Source of the DNA: an uncultured Brachyspira sp.
Lineage (GTDB): Bacteria; Spirochaetota; Brachyspiria; Brachyspirales; Brachyspiraceae
Direction: 5' to 3'
Length of the DNA: 19,519 nt
Assembly: GCF_949287625.1 (NCBI RefSeq)
Contig: NZ_CASEGO010000104.1
Span: 1 to 19,519, forward strand
Part shown: positions 14,186-19,519 of the stretch, piece by piece
How positions within the stretch are numbered: position 1 is the first letter of the stretch
How the letters are laid out: every line of letters starts with the position of its first letter
Notes under the pieces: generated by a model
The model's database searches: none
Told to the model about the DNA's origin: nothing
What the model saw: only the letters and a program-made list of their open reading frames with translations
Program-made: the position numbers and the translations under genes

Positions 14186-15670
14186 ATGAGCGACAAGAAA
14201 CAAATTAATTATACTTTTATAATTTCTATTATAGTTACTTTATTAGTTGTTATATGGGGTATTGCTTCTCCAAAAACTTTTGAAACAGTTGCAAATACTA
14301 TGTTTGGTTTTTTAGTAGATAAATTCGGCTGGTTCTATACTATTACAATGATGAGTTTTGTAGTTTTTGCCGTATGGATAGGTTTTTTCAGCAAATATAA
14401 AAATGTAAGATTAGGTGCTCAGGATTCTAAACCTGAATATAGTTTTTTAACATGGTTTGCTATGTTATTTTCTGCTGGTATGGGGATAGGATTAGTATTT
14501 TGGGGAGCAGCTGAACCTATGAATTATTTTGTAGCACCTTTGGGAGCTGAACCAGGAACTCCTGAAGCAGCACAATTTGCTATGCAGAAATCTTTTTTGC
14601 ATTGGGGATTTCATCCTTGGGCTAATTATGCCATTTTAGCTTTGGCATTAGCTTTAATGCAGTTTAAATATAATAAACCCGGAATGGTAAGCAGTGTATT
14701 TATTCCTCTTATAGGAGAGAAAAGAGTAAACGGACCTATTGGAAAAATTATAGATATATTTTCAATATTTGCTACTGTTGCAGGTATTGCTACTTCTTTA
14801 GGTCTTGGTACTTATCAAATTAACAGCGGTTTGAAATTCTTATTTAATGTTCCAGAAACAGTTTCTGTACAGTTAAGTATAGTTATAATAATTACCATAA
14901 TATATATTTTTTCTACAGTTACAGGATTAGACAGCGGTATTAAGCATTTATCTAATATTAATGTTTATATATTTACTTTTGTTATTATAGCTTGTTTTTT
15001 AATAGGTCCTAGTATTAAAATATTGGATACTATGATAGAAGCTACTGGAGATTATTTACAGACATTTATAGGAAGCAGTTTAGAAACTGGGGCTTTCTTT
15101 AATAAAAAATGGTATGGTTCTTGGACTATATTTTATTTTGCTTGGTTTATAGCTTGGGCACCTTTTGTAGGTACTTTTATAGCACGTATATCAAAAGGAC
15201 GTACTATAAAAGAGTTTATTATTGGTGTATTAATAGCTCCTTCTTTGGCTTCTTTTATATGGTTTGTTATAGCTGGTACCATGGGTATAGAGCAGGGATT
15301 AGAATTTGCTAAAGAGGCTATAAAATCTACTCCTACTACATTATTCAGCGTATTGAGCAATTATACATTCGGAAACATTATTTCTATGATATGTGTTTGT
15401 CTGCTTGTAACTTTCTTTGTTACTTCTGCTAATTCTTCTACATTTGTATTAGCTATGTTTAGTTCTAATGGGGATTTGAATCCTACAGGTCCTAAAAAGA
15501 TTTTATGGGGTGTATTACAGTCTGGATTAACTTTGGCTTTAATGATAGGCACATCTAACGGACTTCAAATGCTTCAAACTGCTTCCATAGCGGTGGCATT
15601 CCCATTTGCATTTATTATGATATTTGCTATGATATCAATAGTAAAGGTTTTGGAAAAAGATTATGTTTAA
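14186..15670 (+). CDS. BCCT-family glycine betaine transporter
   Basis: This 494-residue protein is a betaine/choline/carnitine transporter with about 12 hydrophobic segments. The sodium-site-type glycine stretch GMGIG is at 98-102 in AGMGIGLVFWGAAEP. The substrate-box aromatic residues of transmembrane segment 4 appear as W140, W145 and Y148 in HWGFHPWANY. The family signature WAPFVGTFIARISKGRTIKEF spans about 324-344. In the segment-8 block FYFAWFIAW, a position that I recall as Trp in the betaine carrier BetP is Phe321. GGAAGG precedes the ATG. It follows the grdI-grdH pair by 89 bases with a hairpin between. The glycine stretch supports sodium-coupled uptake of betaine rather than carnitine exchange, but that is inferred. 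Confidence 0.9.
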   Translation: MSDKKQINYTFIISIIVTLLVVIWGIASPKTFETVANTMFGFLVDKFGWFYTITMMSFVVFAVWIGFFSKYKNVRLGAQDSKPEYSFLTWFAMLFSAGMGIGLVFWGAAEPMNYFVAPLGAEPGTPEAAQFAMQKSFLHWGFHPWANYAILALALALMQFKYNKPGMVSSVFIPLIGEKRVNGPIGKIIDIFSIFATVAGIATSLGLGTYQINSGLKFLFNVPETVSVQLSIVIIITIIYIFSTVTGLDSGIKHLSNINVYIFTFVIIACFLIGPSIKILDTMIEATGDYLQTFIGSSLETGAFFNKKWYGSWTIFYFAWFIAWAPFVGTFIARISKGRTIKEFIIGVLIAPSLASFIWFVIAGTMGIEQGLEFAKEAIKSTPTTLFSVLSNYTFGNIISMICVCLLVTFFVTSANSSTFVLAMFSSNGDLNPTGPKKILWGVLQSGLTLALMIGTSNGLQMLQTASIAVAFPFAFIMIFAMISIVKVLEKDYV

Positions 15671-15700
15671 TTAATATATTTTATAGATAATATAATAAAA

Positions 15701-15735
15701 TAGGAGAGAGTTTATTTTTTATAAGCTCTCTTTTA
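15701..15735. terminator. Shared terminator between convergent operons
   Basis: An 11-bp core stem (15705-15715 with 15721-15731), extendable by four weaker pairs, has a TTTTT loop and a T-rich tail (TTTTATTTTA) on the plus side. On the minus strand it follows the ankyrin gene stop and is trailed by CCTATTTTATTA. It probably serves both directions. Confidence 0.75.
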
Positions 15736-16500
15736 TTTTATATATTCCTTTAATATTTTTACGCATTCTTTATTATTAAGCATTTCAGCCCACATTAATG
15801 CAGTTGTTCCGTAATTATCTTTTTCGTATAAATCGCTTCCATTTTCTAATAACAGTTTTAATACGTCAATACTATTACATTCTGCAGCAAGCATTAAACA
15901 GTTATTTCCATCGCTGTTTTTTGCATTTATGTCTGCACCGTTTTTTATCAAAACTTTCATATTATCATACAAATTGTTATAAGCAGCCCACATAGCACAG
16001 CTGCTTTTATCTTCGTCCATTTCATTAACATCTGCTCCATTATCCATTAATAGCTGTATAATTTCTGGATTATCTTTTTTTGCTGCCCATATAATAGGTT
16101 TTTCTCCGTATGTATTTTTTATATTTATATCAGCATTATTTTCTAATAATATTTTAACAGCATCTATTTTTCCGTTTCCAGATGCCCACATAATAGGTGT
16201 TATGCCTTTTTTGTCTTGTATATTTATATCAGCATTATTTTCTATGAGTATATTAACTATATCTATTTTATCATTTTCTATAGCAAACATTATAGCCGAT
16301 TTACCGTTAATATCTTTTTCATTGATATTAATTCCATTTTCTATTAATTGTTTTACAATATCATTAAATCCGAAATAACATGATAACATTAAAGCATTAG
16401 TATCTTTATAAAATACTGCATTATTTATATTTAATGTTTCGTTAATTGAGTTATTTATATCAAGGCTTTTTATTAAATTTATAATATTTTCATTTTCCAT
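15733..16500 (-). CDS. Ankyrin-repeat protein (seven repeats)
   Basis: The 255-residue protein starts with ~32 non-repeat residues and then consists of ankyrin repeats of 33 residues beginning near 34, 67, 100, 133, 166, 199 and 232. Most show the pattern xGxxxxMWAAxxxxxxxVKxLLENxADIN. There is no signal peptide, membrane segment or catalytic domain, so it is a cytosolic protein-binding scaffold with no known partner. Two neighbouring repeats share an exact 25-base DNA stretch (16120-16144 and 16219-16243) exactly 99 bases apart, showing fairly recent unit duplication or gene conversion. It is last in a minus-strand set after the acetyltransferase and msrB, 30 bases from the msrB stop. No strong Shine-Dalgarno sequence is visible before its ATG (AGGATATTATTATG). 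Confidence 0.88.
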   Translation of the reverse strand: MENENIINLIKSLDINNSINETLNINNAVFYKDTNALMLSCYFGFNDIVKQLIENGININEKDINGKSAIMFAIENDKIDIVNILIENNADINIQDKKGITPIMWASGNGKIDAVKILLENNADINIKNTYGEKPIIWAAKKDNPEIIQLLMDNGADVNEMDEDKSSCAMWAAYNNLYDNMKVLIKNGADINAKNSDGNNCLMLAAECNSIDVLKLLLENGSDLYEKDNYGTTALMWAEMLNNKECVKILKEYIK

Positions 16501-16530
16501 AATAATATCCTAAATAATACTAGTATAATT

Positions 16531-16893
16531 TTATTTTTTAGGTTTAAATATTAATGATATAGAGTTTACACAATGTCTTGTATTTTTTTTAGTAAGATGT
16601 TCACCTTGAAACACATGTCCTAAATGTCCGCCGCAATTACTGCAGGTTATCTCTATTCTGTATCCGTCTTCATCTAATGATCTTCTTACAGCTCCTTTTA
16701 TCTCATCATCAAAACTAGGCCAGCCGCAATGTGATTTGAATTTATCTTCTGAACGGTATAATTCAGCACCGCATTGTTTGCAGCAGTACACACCTTCTTC
16801 AAAAAAGTCATTATATTTTCCTGTAAACGGATATTCAGTGCCTTTAAAAATTATTACATTTTTTTCTTCTTGTGTTAGCTCTCTTTTTTCCAT
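16531..16893 (-). CDS. msrB: Peptide methionine-(R)-S-oxide reductase MsrB
   Basis: MsrB reduces methionine-R-sulfoxide in proteins using thioredoxin. The 120-residue protein is a single MsrB domain. The zinc-binding pairs are C38-C41 (CKQC) and C84-C87 (CSNC). C56 in SHCGWPSF is in the place of the recycling Cys, and the catalytic residue is C108 in RHCVNS. It is Cys and not Sec, although the organism makes selenoproteins. HLGHVF (90-95) is conserved. No signal peptide is seen, so it acts in the cytosol. It sits between the GNAT gene and the ankyrin gene on the minus strand. AGGTA lies upstream of the start. Confidence 0.95.
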   Translation of the reverse strand: MEKRELTQEEKNVIIFKGTEYPFTGKYNDFFEEGVYCCKQCGAELYRSEDKFKSHCGWPSFDDEIKGAVRRSLDEDGYRIEITCSNCGGHLGHVFQGEHLTKKNTRHCVNSISLIFKPKK

Positions 16894-16926
16894 ATTATAT
16901 TTTACCTCATTTTATATTTATTTAAA

Positions 16927-17499
16927 TTATAAGAAATTGTTTATAATAGTTGCTAATTTTTCATTTGAAATATCTTTTATATTGATAATATCTTTAGGTT
17001 TATCAAGGCTTTTAGAGATTTCTTTTTCAAATAGTCCTACATTATACCAATTATCATTTTTATATCCTACATTATGATAAGTACCTATAAGATTAAATCC
17101 TAAAGAATAATGAAGTTTTTCGCTTTTTTCATTAGGCAATGTAACTTTAGAATATACATTTCTTATTCCCTGATATTTAAGAATTTCTATAATTATAAAG
17201 CATAATTTTCTGCCTATGCCTTTAGAAGTGCTTGAATTATCTATATATACAGAAAGCTCAGTATTCCAGTTATACGCTTCTCTTTCCATAAACTTATTAG
17301 CATAAGCATATCCTATTATTTTACCTCTTTCATCTTCGCATACTAAATACGGATATTTATTAGTTATATTTTCTATTCTTTTTTTGAAATCTTCTTCAGT
17401 TGGGAGTTTATACTCAAAAGTAATAGGTGTTTCAATATACTGAGAGTATATTTTTAGTATTGATAAAGTGTCTTCTATAGTAGCCAGTCTTATTTTCAT
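16927..17499 (-). CDS. GNAT N-acetyltransferase, phosphinothricin acetyltransferase-like
   Basis: This 190-residue protein has the GNAT fold. IRLATIEDTLSILKIYSQYI opens it (strand 1, helix 1), ITFEYKLPTEEDF follows, and IIGYAYANKF near 61-70 is the strand-3 region. AYNWNTELSVYI precedes the acetyl-CoA loop SKGIGRKL (near 92-99), and YSLGF lies in the last third. This order matches PAT/YwnH/MddA-type enzymes that acetylate small amino-acid analogues such as methionine sulfone or sulfoximine. About 25 residues after the domain are family-atypical and of unknown role. It is first of the minus-strand set, with 33 bases to msrB. On the minus strand a TATAAT at 17542-17537 could be its -10 box, with a poor -35. 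The substrate is not determinable from sequence. Confidence 0.85.
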   Translation of the reverse strand: MKIRLATIEDTLSILKIYSQYIETPITFEYKLPTEEDFKKRIENITNKYPYLVCEDERGKIIGYAYANKFMEREAYNWNTELSVYIDNSSTSKGIGRKLCFIIIEILKYQGIRNVYSKVTLPNEKSEKLHYSLGFNLIGTYHNVGYKNDNWYNVGLFEKEISKSLDKPKDIINIKDISNEKLATIINNFL

Positions 17500-17607
17500 T
17501 TTATTTCTTTTTTAATTTATTTTAAGTTATTGTGTTATTATATATTTAATTGTATTTTTTGGAATATCAGTTAACTTTTTATTATAAAATATTTGGTTAT
17601 AAAATCA

Positions 17608-17635
17608 TTGACTTTTTTTTATAGTATGATATTAT
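17608..17635 (+). promoter_or_regulatory. Probable rpsB-tsf promoter
   Basis: TTGACT (17608-17613), a 16-base spacer and TATTAT (17630-17635) each match five of six consensus bases. The start would be near 17642, giving a ~205-base leader. Confidence 0.55.
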
Positions 17636-17677
17636 ATATCGAACCGATTATATTGGTAAACTTTTCCATAATAGCAA

Positions 17678-17833
17678 AACGCTCTTAAATTATTAATTAT
17701 TTTAATAATTAGAAAAGACGTTGTTACTTTAATTTTAAGTAATCAAAGCATTATGATTTTTTGTAATACTAATGTTTTTATAATGTATGAAATTTATGGA
17801 TAGGGTGCCGTAGTCGGTACTCTATTTTATTTT
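17678..17833 (+). promoter_or_regulatory. Structured 5' leader of rpsB-tsf with attenuator-like hairpin
   Basis: Stem 1 pairs AACG-TCTT with AAGACGTT (17678-17686 with 17715-17722, one bulged C) and, inside it, AATTATTAA with TTAATAATT (17688-17696 with 17702-17710). Stem 2 is TTACTT/AAGTAA (17724-17729 with 17737-17742). Stem 3 is an 11-bp GC-rich hairpin (17800-17810 with 17815-17825, loop TAGT) followed directly by TTTTATTTT, ending just before the rpsB Shine-Dalgarno. This fits autogenous control by S2 or transcription attenuation. It is not a leader class I can name. Confidence 0.55.
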
Positions 17834-17846
17834 AAAGGATATGATT

Positions 17847-18662
17847 ATGTCATTACCAGTTATGAAAGACCTTTTAGAGGCAGGCGTACATTTCGGACAC
17901 CCAACTAGAAAATGGGACCCTAGAATGAAACCATTTATTTTCCAAGAGAGAAATGATATCTATATCATTGACCTTATGAAAACTTTAACTTATGTTAAAA
18001 AAGCATATGATGCAGTTAAAGAAATGGCTAGAAACGGCGGAAATGTTCTTTTTGTAGGTACTAAAAAACAAGCTTCACAAAGCATAAAAGAAGCTGCTGA
18101 AAAATGCGATATGTACTATGTTAATAACAGATGGCTTGGCGGTATGCTTACAAACTTCGCTACTATCAAAAAAAGTATTGCCAGACTTAAAAGAATAGAA
18201 AAAGAAGAAGTTGACGGTACATTCGATAAACTTCCTAAAAAAGAGGTTATTTTACTTCTTAAAGAAAAAGAAAGATTAGAAAAAAACTTTGCTGGTATTA
18301 AAGATATGGAAAACTTACCAGACATGCTTTTCGTAATAGATCCTATGCAGGAGGCTATTGCTGTAAGCGAAGCTAGAAAATTGGGAATACCTGTAGTTGC
18401 TGTAGTAGACACTAACTGTAACCCAGAAGTAATTGATCACCCGATACCTGGCAACGATGATGCTATCAGAGCTATAAGTTTATTTGCTGGCGTTGTTGCT
18501 TCTGCTGTTATAGAAGGACAAAATGAAGCAGGTAAAGAAACATTAGCTAAACATGAATCTTCAAGCGAAGTACCAGAAGAAGAAGTTTATGACAATAGTG
18601 CTACTGAAGCAGCTGAAGCTATTGCTGAACAATATGGTGTTTCTCAGGAAGATGATGAGTAA
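17847..18662 (+). CDS. rpsB: 30S ribosomal protein S2
   Basis: S2 is a small-subunit ribosomal protein needed for S1 docking and initiation. Start 17847 (MSLPVMKDLLEAGVHFGHPTRKW) is preferred over the in-frame ATG 17841 because AAAGGAT ends one base before 17841, and the second ATG has a proper spacing. The protein is then 271 residues. Hallmarks are VHFGH near 14-18, WDPRMKPFIF, the coil-coil region rich in Lys/Glu around 115-150, RWLGGMLTNF, and DPMQEAIAVSEARKLGIPVVAVVDTNCNP in the second half. An acidic tail of ~40 residues rich in Glu/Ala is added at the C-terminus. It is followed by tsf after 45 bases, the standard bacterial order. Confidence 0.96.
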   Translation: MSLPVMKDLLEAGVHFGHPTRKWDPRMKPFIFQERNDIYIIDLMKTLTYVKKAYDAVKEMARNGGNVLFVGTKKQASQSIKEAAEKCDMYYVNNRWLGGMLTNFATIKKSIARLKRIEKEEVDGTFDKLPKKEVILLLKEKERLEKNFAGIKDMENLPDMLFVIDPMQEAIAVSEARKLGIPVVAVVDTNCNPEVIDHPIPGNDDAIRAISLFAGVVASAVIEGQNEAGKETLAKHESSSEVPEEEVYDNSATEAAEAIAEQYGVSQEDDE

Positions 18663-18707
18663 TTAAATACTAAAAATAATAAATTAAATATATAAGGATA
18701 ATTTTCA

Positions 18708-19519
18708 ATGGCAAATATTAATATGGATATTATTAAGGAGCTTAGAGAACGTACAGGCGTAGGTATTATGGACTGTAAAAAAGCTCTTCAAGAGACTGAC
18801 GGTGATATGGATAAGGCTATTCGCCTTCTTAAAGAAAAAGGTGCGGCTGTTGCTGCTAAAAAAAATGAACGTACAGTTAAAGAAGGTTCTATAGGTTTTT
18901 GTGTTAATGATGATAAAAACAAACTTGCATGCATAGAACTTCAATGCGAAACTGATTTTGTTGCTAAAAATGAATTATTCATCAATTTAGCTAAAGAAAT
19001 AGCTAATACTGCTATGGGATTTGATGATGTATCAGTAGATTCTCTTCTAAATGCTAAAGGTTCTAACGGCGACACTATTCAGGGTATGATAAATGAAGGT
19101 ATACAGAAATGGGGAGAAAAAACAGTACTTGCAGAAGCTAAAGTTATGAAAACTGACGGTTTCTTTGGTACTTATTGTCACTTCAATAATAAACTTGTTG
19201 CTATAGTAGAATTTGATGTTAAACCAAAAGGTAGATGTATAGAAATAGCAGATCAAATAGCTATGCATGTTGCTAGTGAAAAACCTTTAGCTTTGAATAG
19301 GGAAGGAATAGACCCTAATGCTGTTAAAGAGCAAAAAGAAATATTTGAAAAACAAGTTAGAGATGCTGGAAAACCTGAAAACATGATAGAAAAAATCGTT
19401 GATGGTAAAATGAGTTCTTGGTATTCTGAAAGCGTTCTTATAGACCAAAAATTGTTTACTGACAACAAAATCTCTATCAAAAGTTTGATAGATGAAATCT
19501 CTAAAGAAGCAGGTTCTGA
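18708..19519 (+). CDS. tsf: Elongation factor Ts (3' end beyond the window)
   Basis: EF-Ts recycles EF-Tu by releasing GDP. The frame from ATG 18708 (AAGGAT eight bases upstream) runs open for 270 full codons to the window edge, and the last two bases GA are a partial codon, not a stop. The UBA-like N-terminus MDIIKELRERTGVGIMDCKKALQETDGD (6-33) and ELQCETDFVAKNELF (near 73-87) are the family signatures. The dimerisation core HVASEKP appears near 187-193. The sequence ends in a region that is normally followed by ten or so more residues (IEIKRFVRF-type ending), so only a short piece is missing. It shares the rpsB operon and presumably its leader. Confidence 0.95.
   Translation, partial: MANINMDIIKELRERTGVGIMDCKKALQETDGDMDKAIRLLKEKGAAVAAKKNERTVKEGSIGFCVNDDKNKLACIELQCETDFVAKNELFINLAKEIANTAMGFDDVSVDSLLNAKGSNGDTIQGMINEGIQKWGEKTVLAEAKVMKTDGFFGTYCHFNNKLVAIVEFDVKPKGRCIEIADQIAMHVASEKPLALNREGIDPNAVKEQKEIFEKQVRDAGKPENMIEKIVDGKMSSWYSESVLIDQKLFTDNKISIKSLIDEISKEAGS

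Noticed and set aside
15109..15552. Short open frames overlapping the BCCT gene on both strands
   Set aside because: All are contained in the transporter reading frame and lack start signals or recognisable motifs.
18116..19480. Minus-strand open frames across rpsB and tsf
   Set aside because: They are shadows of two highly conserved translation genes; no ribosome-binding sites or domains are visible.

Overview
The window looks like chromosome of a low-GC, anaerobic, amino-acid-fermenting bacterium. Strong AT bias, TAA as nearly the only stop codon, UGA-encoded selenocysteine and a complete glycine reductase (Stickland-type) cluster all point that way. The gene families and the rpsB-tsf pair fit a spirochaete such as Brachyspira. 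That genus guess comes from family recognition, not from a database search.

Layout. (1) 1-1338: AT-rich DNA and a decayed block, a peptidase C26-type glutamine amidotransferase remnant (236-~690) joined to an APC amino-acid permease remnant (~699-1338), both broken by stops and frameshifts. (2) 1513-9415: the glycine reductase cluster grdX, trxB, a ~340-base leader region, grdE, grdA (Sec), grdB (Sec), grdC, grdD, closed by a strong terminator. (3) 9567-11193: a structured leader and an AGCS-type sodium:alanine/glycine symporter with its own terminator. (4) 11308-15735: a promoter with a CGCAT tandem repeat, then a second substrate-specific reductase pair (probably betaine reductase grdI/grdH, the latter with Sec) and a BCCT-family betaine transporter, ending in a hairpin shared with the convergent operon. 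(5) 15733-17499, minus strand: a GNAT acetyltransferase, msrB and a seven-repeat ankyrin protein. (6) 17608-19519: a structured leader, rpsB and the 5' ~97% of tsf.

How the genes work together. The symporter would import glycine/alanine and the BCCT carrier would import betaine. Glycine goes to GrdE/GrdB and betaine to GrdI/GrdH. Both protein B complexes pass a Sec-bound carboxymethyl group to the shared selenoprotein GrdA. GrdC/GrdD release it as acetyl phosphate for ATP formation. TrxB supplies reducing power through a thioredoxin that is not encoded here.

The most interesting signal is between trxB and grdE. A consensus promoter precedes a short ORF whose sixth codon is UGA. Exactly 17 bases after the T of that UGA lies the 11-mer TTGCGGTGCAA, the same SECIS apical hairpin found at the same offset after the Sec codons of grdB and grdH. 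If UGA is read through, the ORF continues across a perfect intrinsic terminator and stops just after it. This suggests a selenium-sensing, selenocysteine-readthrough attenuator for the grdEABCD operon. The main competing observation is a possible extended -10 promoter just downstream of the terminator.
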